Below, piece by piece: positions 20,100-33,400 of a stretch of 64,000 bases of DNA (positions within the stretch are counted from its first letter, which is position 1; every line of letters begins with the position of its first letter). A model generated the notes under the pieces. The model had not been told where the DNA came from. It was given only the letters and a program-made list of their open reading frames with translations, and made no database searches. The DNA is taken from assembly GCF_023101765.2 (NCBI RefSeq), contig NC_064224.1, positions 9,938,103 through 10,002,102 on the forward strand, written 5' to 3'. This stretch comes from Spodoptera frugiperda (Eukaryota > Arthropoda > Insecta > Lepidoptera > Noctuidae). Made by a program: the position numbers and the translations under genes.

Positions 20100-23000
20100 A
20101 TAGAAAAATAAAACAAATTAGCGACACGCTAGCACATGTCAAAATCCACAACTAAACGCAGTGCACGCATTATGTCCAAGTAGGGCTGAACGGAAATTCT
20201 AAAATTAAACCATTTCCAGTGAAACGGAGAGCCGAACCGTCTTGTCTATGTAAGAGACATGCAACGTGTGGCTTGTGTGGGCCGCTTGAATTGTTAGACA
20301 TCTCAAGTGATTTAATTGTCACGAACGAGATGCGAGGCATTAATCTCCTCTTCTTGCTAATGTCCTCTTGTTTATCTAAGTTTTATTGAACTCCTAATGG
20401 CCTGTTGACTTTTGGATTGTCACATTAATTTCGAGTGACAAATTATGTTTCCAAAATTTGTTAAATGTGAATATTTATATTAATCCGCAGTAGAGTAGAG
20501 AGTAAATCATTTTGGTTTACTAGTAATGGGATATTACTATTTTTACGATGTGCATTTTATTGGTACCAAAACCAGAACTTTTATTATTTCGTGCGTGAGT
20601 ACGTTTAGGTAAACGAGGCGATTGATCGCCTGAAATGTACCTTAAAAAACTGAACATCAACTTCACCACTTTGGTTTGTCTCACACACTTACTTACAATG
20701 GACTCGGTGTATTCCATGTATGCAGAACACCTGCAGCATTGAGTCATTCCTCAAGTGACAATTAAACACAATAGGACTGTTTATTAAATCTGCAGCTTTA
20801 ATACAGAGACATCGTCCAATTATTTACAACCTAGTAGACATGGTACAGTCACCAGCTTTGTTCGAGGAATGAAATCCAAAAGCTCGTAAAGACAAAGAAC
20901 TAGAATCGCGATAGCATGTGTCGTGACAGTAAAACATTATAGCGTCCCATTTATATCAATTGATTTTAACAACCTAGCTCGTTCTCTTTCCTCACTTATC
21001 CCCATGGGCAAAATTCGTACCTACGTATAAACACTACGTTCAAAGTAATTACTTCCTCATTTTGAAGCACAACGTCCCAGTGGGTTTACCTACTTAACTA
21101 TGACAGCGTTGCTTTCTACGAAGTGTTCATCATTTTCACGGGTAGGGACTTTTATGCAACTCGCACAAAACTCAAGAATACCGTTCTAAAAATGAGATCA
21201 TGAAATTGAAATGAGGGTTCGACTCATGAATAATTTTAAGCATCGAAGGCACCGCTGCTACATTTAAAGCTTAAGAAACCAATCGGAACATAAAAAGACG
21301 TGGAAAAAACCAACTTGGTAACTGAAACCAGACAGACCTTTAAGATCCATACTTAGGTAACGAGGTCGAAGTGAGGTTCACCTTTTGTAAAGATCTTCGC
21401 CAACATTGCTATCGGCAAGGCAATCCGATTACATTGATACCCAATTTTGTCGTATTATAATGTAGCCATTCATTAAATTCGACTTTCAATACACTTAAAA
21501 TTTATTTGGTAATGATAAAGAGATAGTTATCGATAATAAGCACGTCACTATTATTAAGCACTTTTTATCGACAAAGTGCTTTTAAAAAGTTTAATTTTTT
21601 TATGATAATTGAAAACATTCAATGTTTATGTCGTAAAATTGCGTGAATACAAGAATATGCATGACAATCATGACATAAGGAACTGAACATTTCCGCTGTA
21701 TCGTTAAGGGCATTCACATGTTCCATTTCGAAAATAAAATTTTAAAATTTCGCAAAATTAATTCGAAAAGCTGAAGTGTGTGCCGGCGCCGCCCACGAGC
21801 CACTCATTATTCTTTCAACTTGAGACGCAAACTTTGATTTACTGTGAAATTGAATTTATACGTGTGCCTGTTCTCTTTGAAACTGTGGAAGGGAAACTTT
21901 AACTTTATCGAAGTACAGATTTAGATTTTACGTTTAGAGTATTTTTAGCCATTGTTCTAGTGGCAGTGGTAGGTATGATCTATTGGAAAATGGACATGTG
22001 TATTGTGTTACTTTGATCCTTTTAGTAATTCAACAATAAGTTTATTTATTTAAAAGTATATACGAAACATCAAATGGAAGCCAGCATTAATCAATCACAG
22101 CACTTAGATCGCTATCCAGCGCACAATCACAAAAAGTGTGAACATAACCCACATTTCGAGGAAACACTCACATCACTTCCTGCAGCGAGTAAATTCGGCA
22201 GATATTATTTTTATGAGCGAATAATAAACGGTTGTGCGACCATTCACCTCGGTCCTATTTCTGAGCTCTTGTTAACCTCTGCTCGTAAAATCTCGCTACT
22301 GGCTGTAAGGAGGACGTAAAAATGTTGCTTATACTGTACTCGCGCCATGTCATTGATGAGCAGTCGTGTACTCGTGTCGACTTTATGACTGAACGCATAT
22401 TTAACTAAATAAAAAACGAACTTAAGCTTTTTGGGTGGTAATGGGCAGTGACCGGTTTTATTTATATAACCCCATTTGTTTGTGAGCTGAATTGGCGGGC
22501 TTTTTAACTTAGGCCTTGTTTGAACTTTCTAAAAAATAATGAGTATGTCTGCTGATCATTTTAACGATAGTCATCAATATCACTCACGCTCTTCATTATT
22601 GTAATTGGTAATCTAACATTCATAAGTCTATACCTACTTTTTAAAATAAATGAATATTTTTCACACGAATTTAAGGACACTGGCTAAATCCTCAGGAAAT
22701 AATTTTTCCTACTCGACAGTACGAAGATAAGCAGCCGAATAATGGTTTTTGTAGCAAAGTTTTCAATAAAACCACATTACCACCAAACTAGACCCACCCA
22801 AATCCTCATGACAACAGCCAAAAAACAGGGAAAACAACACAATTTTGAGTCAACTGGTGTCAACTGGCAGCAATTATTTGATTCGATTAGCGCAGTTTTT
22901 GCGATGGCGAGTAATTAGCCGTTATAGTGGCAATCTATCCCGACTCCGAGCGACATTCCTCTCTCCCACATAAAATGTGTCACTCTACGAACTGAGTCCT

Positions 23001-25160
23001 TGTTTGCGGTGACTACACGTAACGTGGCAGAATGGATTAGTACTCATACTAGCAATGTAGCTTTGTTAAACACTACTGTTCTAATTGTAAACAGACAAAC
23101 GGTCTTTCATTGTACTTTTCTAAAATAGGTCAAGTTAATTAAAACCAACTTTAAAACGAATTGCAGTAGGAATACTCTCTAAACAATTTATTCTAGGCAC
23201 CTATAACAATTCCACTTCAACATTGTCAGATTCAGTGACATTCAAAGTTTAAACTGTTTCTAGAACTCGGTACGTTTAGCAGAATGTCCTGTTAGCACTA
23301 CAACGCATGTCCCCCGCGCTGTGTGGGCGGCGACAGGATTGTGCTCATGTTTATTGCAAAACTTTTTGCTGCAGTCGTGGGCTGTGGTCTAGTTTCTAAC
23401 AAATATCAACATAAATAAATTATAATTTGGAAATTTAATACATTATGATTTTTTATTTATAATTAAGTACGATAGTGAAGTACTCACGACAATTAATTAT
23501 TTTTAATTGTGTCACTTAAATTGCAAAGGTCTATAATTACAATGTTCCTAGAAATTCAAATGCATAGTAAAATAGGCAAGCACGTTAAAAAAAATATCAT
23601 TAAACATTATGAAACTATTTCCTATAGAGGACTAATATGATTTTACTAAATAGCGTGGTAAGAATTTTTACATGTTATAACTAATTGCGTCCATAGTGGC
23701 AACGGTAAACGTTTATTTATCGATAACTTTAAACGCGAACCACTCTACGCGATCGATAACAGGTAGTCAATAACAGTTATTTGAATAACCTTTCGTTATT
23801 TTTCACGGAGATAGAGATGTGTCATTTTTATTCAATTAGATAATGGATTGAACATAATATTTAGCACACATCAAGTTTAGTAATGCGTTATCCTGTTTTG
23901 TTATCGGTCAGTCACGAAAATTAACGGCTATATTTTATAAATTACTGTTTTAATGTATTATAAAGATTTATCTTTGCATTCAATAAACGATCGTTGATCA
24001 ATGATAGATAGATTTGTTTGTAGAAACTGTGGTAAGCCGAGAATCCGAGAAAAAAAGCAAACTGCAAATCAATTTGCGTCTTCTTACACTAAAATTAAGA
24101 TGCAGTTTTCTTGTACGTCTCCAGTAATTTATGACATCTGTCGGCTTTGGTCGGCAGAGAGTAATTTGTTTTATTTTTTATAGATTTGTCCGCCAACGGC
24201 CAGGGATCATGGCCAACTAGTTTTGCTCTACATTTGCTGATTCACAATAATAATTTCAGCCTTGACAGTGAGTCAATGAGATACAGCACCGAGCTACTGT
24301 ATTGCAAATAATAAAATGTTAGTTGTTAGTACTTACGGAGGAAAAATCAACCATCTGTTTACGATCATATCAATATTATTTATTTTATTGCGCACTATTT
24401 TTCCTTTGTTTTTTTTTAAACATTACCCCACTCCACACTAATGTTTTCTCCTGGGCCATGGGGGAGTTTACAAACAGATAATTTCACATGCACATGACAC
24501 CCAGACCCGGAACAACAAGTTGTAGATTACCCAAAGAAGACGCCTCCGCTAAACGTTGCTGGGCAAAAATTTGAAGTTCTTATTGAACAGCAGTAGGCAC
24601 ATAAGGAGCAGATGAAAGAAAACAATATTGTCTCTACAGTATTTTGTAAAACTACTGAGGTAGGTACATAACTCGCTTTATGTATGTGTGATTATGTATG
24701 TCACGCAAATGTGTACCTACCTCAGCGTGTATTTATCTATCGGTTCTAGGAAGCAATCTGCGGATAGTCAGACTCAAAGCAGATTTCACTATGAAGTAAC
24801 TAGTACGCGCTAATTACATGATAGCTCGATTGTCTTCCACGAAATGAGTTTAGATAACACAATTATTATGACAAAAGGTCCATATCCTGCCTTATCTGTG
24901 ATGGCATACTAGTTTAAAATGAATTTGTAACAATCATTGCAACACTGTGTTACATCAGACTGGGTGACTGTTTTTTTTTTTTTTGTTAATAAAAGTTTAT
25001 TTTATTTTTGTTTTATTTTTTATTACAAAGTTACCTCTACCTACTATTGCTGTACCAAATGAGATATGAAAATATAAAAAAAATGTTTGAATTTATTAAA
25101 AAAAAAGGTATCGTTTCGTTCTAATTTGGAGATTTAATAAGTGTAAATAAAAAATCACGG
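20100..25160. other. intergenic or far-upstream region
   Basis: AT-rich unique sequence without convincing exons; a truncated S1 repeat is the main identifiable element. Open frames here have no codon bias and no splice support. Confidence 0.45.
24414..24535 (-). repeat. SINE S1 fragment, reverse
   Basis: AAACATTACCCCACTCC, CACATGCACATGACACCCAG and ACCCGGAACAACAA match the reverse S1 body. The tRNA-like head is missing. Confidence 0.6.
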
Positions 25161-25169
25161 TTTACTCAC

Positions 25170-25255
25170 GAACATTTATGGAGAAAAGCTCTACTAGTTT
25201 CGTGTCACAGGGGAACTCTTCATCTTGAGCAGTGTGCGCAGACGCGGCGACGTCG
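25170..25255 (-). CDS. candidate coding exon, unassigned
   Basis: On the minus strand an 86-base GC-rich island sits between a TACAG acceptor and a consensus donor (TTC|GTGAGT). One frame is fully open: SDVAASAHTAQDEEFPCDTK, then LVELFSINV. The frame hits a stop soon upstream without a Met, so if real this is an internal exon. Its end phase (1) fits exon 2 of the shootin-like gene, so it could belong to an isoform from a distant promoter, or to another gene. I do not recognise the peptide. Confidence 0.35.
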
Positions 25256-25934
25256 CTGTATGTTTTTAGTTAATTTAGTATGTCTCACAATACTTATTAT
25301 AAAAATTTAATAAAGTAGGTACAGTGCATCAGATGACTATTATTGTTTATGGAATGTTTACATGTATTCATACCTTACCAACTTATTCGGGAAATACGTG
25401 CCTACTTATTGCCACATTGTTCACTAAAATGTCAATGGCATAATAAACTTTTATGAATAAGCAAGTCCTGTTATGGCAAACACCATGACGACATACTTAC
25501 GGCCTCTCCAAAATATTTACCGCATTTGGTTTAAAATTAAAGTTTTCAACAAAGAATTCCCAAGTACAACGAACGAGGGCTATTAATGAATCATTTTCTG
25601 AAACATTACAGAATTAGCTTCATTCACAATTTCTTGGAAATTGTGATTTATTTATTGTTTCAACAACAAACAATCCTTTGGACGAGCCTTTTCTGGTTAT
25701 TGTCCATTGTGCAAGTTAACTGGTCGATGTTTACAGCGTTGTAATTAGGAGAAGATACATTGTTTTAGGTACAAAACGAAAAATGTAGGTACCTACCTAT
25801 CTAGCTCATTTTCATGAGGACGACTTCCCATAATTAGTTATCTCATTAAAAAGATACCCTACGTGCTTAACAGCGCACTGGCGATGTCTCTAGTGTTGCT
25901 GATGTACAAGTTAGAATATGGTAACCGTGTGCAG

Positions 25935-26245
25935 AAGTGTGGGAGAACCATGCTTCGGCCAGAATAGGTCGGCTCGACCGGAGTAATACCACGGCCTTAC
26001 AGAACACCGACGTGAAAAAACGCTTGCGTTGTGTTTAGTTATGTAAGTGAGATTTCCGGAGCCCCTTTTCCCCCTTCACAATCTTCCCTATCCCCGATTC
26101 TCAAACAACCTTAAAATTCCTAACCTCCAAAAGGCCGACAACGCAATTGTAACGCCTCTGGTGTTTCAAATGTCCATGGGCGACGGCGATTGCTTACCAT
26201 CAGGTGATCCGTACGCTCGTTTACCGGCTTGTACCATAAAAAGGT
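25935..26245 (-). repeat. SINE-like S2, reverse full copy
   Basis: Reverse of the 2285-2600 copy, with AACCATGCTTCGGCC at one end and ACCATCAGGTGATCCGTACG at the other. A 91-residue open frame through it is an artefact. Confidence 0.72.
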
Positions 26246-26763
26246 CTCACAATTTTTCCGACAAAAACATTCTCAACTCCATATTTCCCGACCTAAGTAC
26301 CGTGCCCAGCATCACGTACTGATACTCTCACGCTTGTTACGTAGACGGTATAGGTACAGTACATAGTACATAGGAATGCTGTTGACAGATTCCTCAAATG
26401 ACGTGTCTAATGCATAACATCATGTCGAGGGTGACACCGTGTCCCGAGCACAAACAGCCACTGTCCTGCTATAAATAAACTATGAACTAACATATTTGCA
26501 ACGAGAACAGACGTTTTGACCACATGTGTGTTCTGTGACTGCACTCCACTCTCCACTATATGGTATTTCGTCTGGATTTGTTTGTTTATATTAAAGGCCC
26601 AAGTCCCAACATCTGCCTGTGTTCCTTAGCTAAGCTGAACAGACCTATCGTTAAAATGACCTAGATTAAAAAAAAAACATAGGTTTTGATGTTACATGTT
26701 AGTTAGCTACTAAAAAGTATGGAGCTACGGTTAGAAAAATAATTAGGTACTTAGACCTCAAAT

Positions 26764-26912
26764 ATTTCCGGAGCTGCGGACTACCTAGCGAATTTACCGG
26801 GGCTCCGACTCAGAAAGTAGTAGTAGGACCAGGGTGGTTTTTAATCAGTAAGAGTCTGAGACTCTCTCTAGCCTTGCCCAAGGCCACAGTAGAAATTGGA
26901 TGATTTTCGCCC
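26764..26912 (-). repeat. repeat family R4, reverse
   Basis: CCGGAGCTGCGGACTACC, ACCGGGGCTCCGACTC and AGTAAGAGTCTGAGACTC are reversed R4 blocks. Confidence 0.7.
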
Positions 26913-27489
26913 CTTAAAAAAACCTCAAATATTGAGGATTTAATACTTCAATTTCAATTACCAAGAGGTATGATTTTAATGAACTTCAAGATTAAAGGTT
27001 AGGTATTATTTCAGTCCTTACAAAATAAGTTAAAGAGCAAAGTCCTTATTTTTAATAACCGGCATGGTGTAAACTTGCAACTTGCAATGTAATCCGATTA
27101 CAACTTGAATGGAAACAATCGATTGTTATGTTAGCAAGTCGAGAAGGTACAAAGCGTACAACTGTTTAAAAATCACCCAGTTTCCATGTCCTCATTGTCA
27201 CAATGATAAGTTATTGAATCGGTTCAGCAGTTTTCAAGATGGCAGAACACAAAGAGACAATCTTTATTGAACTTCGGATTGGTTGCAAGGCCTCCTTTGT
27301 TTGTAAATTTTTATTATCTGTCGTACTTAAGTACAAGGTAAGAACCGTATGTAAGTAGGTATGCAAATCGAAAATGCATTTGTTTGACCTAAATATTGAC
27401 TTTTAGATCATATCTGCGGTCTTTTCGGTTACTATGAATATAGAGTCATTCAGAAACTCTTCATTAGAGTCTTAAGAGTCATTCAAAAA

Positions 27490-27645
27490 CAGAGAAGAGT
27501 TTGTTTGTTTGAAACGTAACGGAACTACTGCTCCGATTTGAATAATTATTGTTGTGTTGAATAGTGAATTTATCGAGAATGGCTATAGGCTATATCTAGA
27601 TCAAAAGGAGCCGAGCAGACCGGGTGAAACCGCGGAAGTAACTAG
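27490..27645 (-). repeat. repeat family R5, reverse
   Basis: TTGTTTGTTTGAAACG, CCGATTTGAATAATTATTGT and GAGCCGAGCAGACCGG correspond to the reverse of 1528-1716. Confidence 0.6.
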
Positions 27646-27845
27646 TTTAAAATAATTAAAAATCTATTTAGGTACCTATGCAAAATACAAACTCAATTAT
27701 TTTATGATTGGATTTCAATTTATTGTTTGCGTTAGTTATTTATTTACTACCTACGTATACTTCCTGGGAATAGGTTTTTATTTATGACAACTAAAAGGTC
27801 ACCTTGTGCACTTATACCACAGGATACTACCTACACCTAAAGTAT

Positions 27846-28806
27846 GCAACAAAAAAATTTAAAAAACCCCCGACAAAAAACTTAATTTCCCTTTAAAAAG
27901 TAAAAAATAATAAAAGAAACTTAATCTTAAAGTACCTAAGAATGTACTAATAATTCTAAAAAAAAATACGTCTCGTTGGGGGACCGCTCCTAATTATTTC
28001 TTACTTATCTACGATTTGTTCATAAGTATCACATGCTTGGTGTTAACATTAAAGTAAATTGATGTTTAAGTACTTAACTATAACGCAGAAAATAGAAATA
28101 TAGCGGCGCGGGCGGCGGTGTGCAGTCCGTATTCATGCGGTCCCCCAACGAGACGTATTTTTTTTAGAATTATTAGTACATTCTTAGGTACTTTAAGATT
28201 AAGTTTCTTTTATTATTTTTTACTTTTTAAAGGGAAATTAAGTTTTTTGTCGGGGGTTTTTTAAATTTTTAATTTAATTTTTTATTTTATACTTTTTATA
28301 GGTAAGTTAGGTTAAGTTAGGCTTAGTATATTACATATACTTACTATAATTTCGATTTTTGTTAAGGTAAAGATTACATCTAAGGTCAAGCTTGTTCGCT
28401 TTAATTTTTTTTTACTTATTAATTACTAGTTTTTGTTTCTATAAGTAGGCTAAAGATTACATTGGTGCCAGATTTTTTGTTTATAATAAAACGTTAAATT
28501 AAAAATTTTATATTTTTGTTATTAAATTTTTAATTTATTTTTTTTATTTTTTATTTAATTTTTTAGTTTTGTTAATACGAAAAAAAATATATCTTTCAAT
28601 ATATTCTTTCAGTGCGGTTTAATTTGAGACCCCATCCCAGTATATTTGCAGACCTTCGGCTAATCTCCCCACTTTCACCGCCCATAACTTTAAAATGGCT
28701 CAACCGATTTTCATCAAACATGTCTAAGAACACTCGCACATAAGTCCCCTTTCATACAAAAAAAACTAAATTGAAATCACTGCATCCGTTCGGGAGTTAT
28801 GATGCC

Positions 28807-28881
<75 letters not shown>

Positions 28882-28925
28882 CGTCAAACTTATAACACCC
28901 CTCTTTTTGCGTCGGGGGTTAAAAA
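27846..28925. mobile_element. composite element with long fold-back and terminal CCCCCGAC ends
   Basis: Arms 27851-27987 and 28137-28269 are almost perfect reverse complements (about 135 bases each, one base difference in an A run). The loop is about 150 bases and includes a GC-rich GCGGCGCGGGCGGCGGTG segment. To the right, 28290-28925 holds AT-rich sequence, a motif block (CTCAACCGATTTTCATCAAA), an (ACAG)n array and a final GCGTCGGGGGTTAAAAA that mirrors the AAAAAACCCCCGAC start. Non-autonomous; no transposase seen. Confidence 0.6.
28806..28881 (+). repeat. (ACAG)n microsatellite
   Basis: About 18-19 uninterrupted ACAG units inside the composite element. Open frames across it are repeat translations, not genes. 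Confidence 0.95.
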
Positions 28926-29025
28926 CAATGCAAGCCACACAAACTGCAATTAACTGCCGTGACTCGCAAAGTTATATTTAAAATTGCAACTGTTGTAAAT
29001 ATTATAACAAAACCTAATTAATATT

Positions 29026-29172
29026 CCGAAGTTGCGGACAACGTAAAAGGTTACCGGGGCTCCGGCTCAAAGCAGGAGAAGGAAGGTGGTTTTTAGTCAG
29101 TAAGAGTCTGACACTCCCTCCCGCCTCACCTAAGGCGGGAAAAGTCATTGGATGATTTTCCCCCCTCAAAAA
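29026..29172 (-). repeat. repeat family R4, reverse
   Basis: GAAGTTGCGGACAACGTAAA, AGTAAGAGTCTGACACTCCC and GTCATTGGATGATTTTCCCC are reversed R4 blocks. Confidence 0.75.
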
Positions 29173-31675
29173 AAACCTAATTAATACGACCGCCGTGAGG
29201 CGCTGTTATTTTTGAAAAACAGCAAAGAATACTGCATTTACTTAAGTACATTATTTTGTAATTAGTTCCTTATTTTATTGTCGTTCAAGATTATAATATT
29301 ATGATGATCTTGCTTGCAACTATAAGATGACGCATCACGCATGCGCTCGCTGACTCAATGGGAGACGGCGCGGTCAGCATTTTGTAAACCACAGATAACA
29401 TCGTCTGTTCCCTAATTTATGCTTCGACACACTAATAAATAACTGTTATAACGTTATAACGTTATTTCAGTTAACAACCGGTTTTCGAAACTAGTTTTTT
29501 TTTTTATATAACGCTTTGTTTAACAATTGTTAATTAAGCGAACAATGTTTTTTTATGTGTTGATGTGGGTATGGCTTCAGGCATTGTGCGAAAAAAAAGT
29601 GGTCATTGTCTTTTTATATGTGTGTTCAATCACAGTTATTGATATTACTATACCGTAAATGGATATACCCTTTAAGTGTTTGACTGCCAATAGAAAACTG
29701 TTGAAGGCAAATCCTCCGCTAACGTCGGTCACCGGTGACCACCACGGCGTTCAATGTGTTAACTTTGTGGTTCGATGTATCACATTCGTTTGAGTAAAAT
29801 AAAACTTGAGAGGAGGTTCTTTGGGTCAGTAAATCTGATAGAGAACCAATCAGAAGAAGGCAATCAGAGACGGTAGTTTGCGTAGGTACCACTGCCACTA
29901 TCAGCCTACTTTGTCGATCGAGGGATTGCAGTTTGAATGCTGACTGAGCTGTGTGCTGAGTGAAGAGTTGGGAAAAGTATTTGATACAGTTAAAGTCCTA
30001 ACTTAGAATATTTTTTATTTTATAATATCACATCTCCATCATAGTCTAAGTACACACGAACGAGCGAAATATCACAAGCGCGTTGCGGACCATGAAGAAA
30101 CTATTGTTTCTGTGCTCCCCGATTTTTATCATGCAAGTACATAGATTATAAATTTTTACAAAGTATTTTTCATCAAAAATACTACCTACATGTTATTCAG
30201 TGCAAGCAGTCTAGTTACCTACCAAAGCCTGTAGGTAGCCTAGGTAGTCTACCATTTATGTCTTCGATCATTATTAGTTCCTAATTCTTTTTAGTTAAGC
30301 TGCTGTTTAGTATTAAGTATATGTAATTTGATAGAATCTTGTACGTATTTAAATTAGACAATAATTATTAAATGTTCTATACTGCATGCAACTACCCGGG
30401 TAAGTAGATAGAGATTTAGTGTTTTTTTTTGTAGGTAGTGTCTAGTTGTCCACTAAATTAGTGGGAAATCTTATCCTGTTCATATTATAGGTACACTTAT
30501 ATTAAATATTACTTAATACAGAATTCTCCGATCTTTAATTTCTATGAAAATTAATCATGATTAATGTTTTTATTTTTTTCTGTGTAAATAGGTAATCGAT
30601 TTAGGTAGAAAAAAAAAATTGTTCCAATTCTTTCGATACAATCAGCTGATTAGTACTGGCTGTACTATGAAACAACATGACTCAACTGTGCTACATGAAA
30701 ATTAAATTAAAGTAATCGGTAAACGATTAAAATTTTATTACATCTGATAATAAAACGATAATCAAGACTAAAATTCGTGATCCATTGCCTCTCTTCTTTG
30801 TTAAAATAATCTAACTTTCGTTTGAAACACAGCAATGGATATGACAATCATTTGTATCGACGCGACGCGAGACCCGCCCTGCGACAAAGTGCTTTTCATT
30901 TTCTTGCGCCATTAGTTCGCCAGCGACATCTATCGGAAATAAAGCGAATAAATTGCTAACTCATTCAGGTGAACGCGGAATGCTCCGTCGCTACTTGATT
31001 AGCTGTTCACTTACATAGTTGTCGCTAGATGGCATTACCGGTAGCGTTCTAAAAGAAACGAGTTAAAATATAAAGAGAGGGTGCTATCATTTTGGACTTG
31101 CGTCTTTTGTTACGATAGTTTATTTAATATTTCTATGACATTTCCTTTGAAAACAGGGTTTCCTATATGTTTGGTGTTAAAGTGATTTGATCTCATGCTC
31201 ATTGTAAGCTTATACGTACTTAGAAGTCCGATGCGGGACATAATATATGATTTATACCATTTTTATGGCGGGCGGGCTACAAGCCCAGAGCCGAGTTTTT
31301 CCCGCCCCGCCTTCCATATTTAAATATTCTTTATATGCTAATATTTTAAATTACCTATGCAATGTTATTCTGTTTGACATCGGAATTAGCTACCGTTCGT
31401 TTTGTTAAATCCTCAAAAGCATCAAAGATTCATAACAAGGGGTTGTCTAGTTGTACAATACTTGGATACCATTCATTAAACCCCCTTCGCTTTCCCATTC
31501 CCTCCATATTTGCCTTCGGGAAGCGTAATGAAGTCCGTCATGCGTGCGTCCGTGTCTATTCGATCAATTTTAAAAGTAGGGTTGATGGTTGTCGACATTT
31601 TTATTATAGCTTTGTATTCGATGTTGGGAGTACATTATTGGCAAGCGTTCATTCTAAAGATTAATGAAGGCGCAA

Positions 31676-31845
31676 CATAGCCTAGCACATCTCTGTTGGA
31701 AGACCAAAGATGTGCTTAGTATCAGCACAGAATAATATACTATGTGGAAACGGTCACATAGGTAGTTTCACAGCTTAGTTATTACATCTTCGTAGCATGC
31801 TAAGCATTACATAGCACATGTCATATCTGGTAGAAAAGCCCTAAA
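31676..31845. repeat. M6-related MITE copy
   Basis: It shares GTGGAAACGGTCACATA, TTTCACAGCTTAGTTATTAC and TTCGTAGCATG with 56374-56525 and 63703-63964. Confidence 0.6.
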
Positions 31846-33288
31846 AGATACTTAAAACAATAAAAAATTAAATTGAGAACCTCCTTTTTTGAAATCTATT
31901 AGACAGGATCAGACAATTCACCTAGGAAACCTGTGTTACCTTCTAAACCATATGACGTGAATCAAGGCAAGCCTCGGTCCAGTCCGTCCGGAGATCCGTG
32001 GACCAATACACTTCCGTGATTAGCTATCATAATAATATATTATTTAATTGTTTTAATAATCAATTGTATGACACACATTTAGAAAATGATATAATCAGAA
32101 ATTATAAGCCTAGGTTTCCTCATGATGTTTTCCTTCACTGATAGTCAGTGATGTCTAATCTTACAAAATAGGTCGGAAAAAGTCACACTGAAAGTAGCCG
32201 TTGGTAGGTTTTGAACCAGCACCCTCAATCATGAAAACCGGGAGTCTAAATCCTCATTGAATCGTGCAATACTTAATGCATTTCTAAAACTATAACTACC
32301 AGCTATTAAGTCATACATTACAACTATTATAAGTATTACGTACTTACACCACCCTCTAGTATTCAGTAACGCGATGCCTTCAAGCCCTCCTAAGTGAATC
32401 GGCCCTCAGCATTCGTCACGGCAAATCAAATGAATTTCCCTCACGCTGTGAGCCGGGGTTTAGTTTTCGCCACTTAAGAGTGACGTTCGGAGGGTCCGTA
32501 ACACCATTTTAGAGTAAAACCCCTCTTGTATTTTATCGTAACAGTGTAGCGAGGGAATTGTCGGATTTTGTTAAAATACTCCGTTTATATCGATCATCGA
32601 GTTATCAAGTGTTTTTCGTTTTGCCCCGCTCTAGAATTTCGCGCCAGTTTTAAATGTTTTGTATCTATGGAATGTGTCAAATGTCAATGGCGCTTTAGAA
32701 AAATAGAAAATTCTACTTTTAAAATTATATTTTTCATTTGTTACTTTTTTAATGTCGCAGTGATTTCATTTGACACATAAACAAAAACATACACATTTCT
32801 GAATACCTATAATTTACCAAAAATGTTCAATATTTCAAGCTAATATATGTTTATAACCGTCAATCGTAAACAGTAAGCTAATAATCTATAACTGTAATAA
32901 CTTACAAATACGAAATACCCTAATCTACCTCACATTCCATCGACGAATCAACATCAAAACATTAAATTATGATATCGAATAATTTGTCTAAACAAATTAA
33001 TCTACGCTTTGCACTATGGCGCGTAACTCCCATCTCGGCAGAATACAATAACGCCACGATTTCCCCTCGAGCTATGGGGCTTGGGGGCTTAGGGGTGCTC
33101 CCCCAGAGGATAATATTTACGTCTCCCCCGAACGGCGGGGATGGCCGACGATTACCTTAATGCATGTTAAATTGAGACGGCGATCAGTTCGCACTATACT
33201 TTCTGTTGTAACTACCTAATGTGATTGACTTTTGGGATATTGATGAAAAGTTGGGAGCCATTCTTGTATGGTGGTGCGTAGGTAATCT

Positions 33289-33400
33289 GTACCCTTAGTA
33301 TGAGTTTGCTTTACGTTTACAGTAATCGAAACGAGAGCGCGTTCGGAGCTCTGATTGGCCGGCTCGAATAAACCAACCTAACAGAGCACCGAATGCGCTT
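33289..33400. repeat. truncated MITE M5
   Basis: It begins TGTACCCTTAGTATGAGTTT like the full copies at 8156 and 58034 but stops about two-thirds through, before the right inverted end. Confidence 0.65.

Noticed and set aside
28771..28981. two 60-residue open frames across 28771-28981
   Set aside because: They are translations of the ACAG microsatellite.
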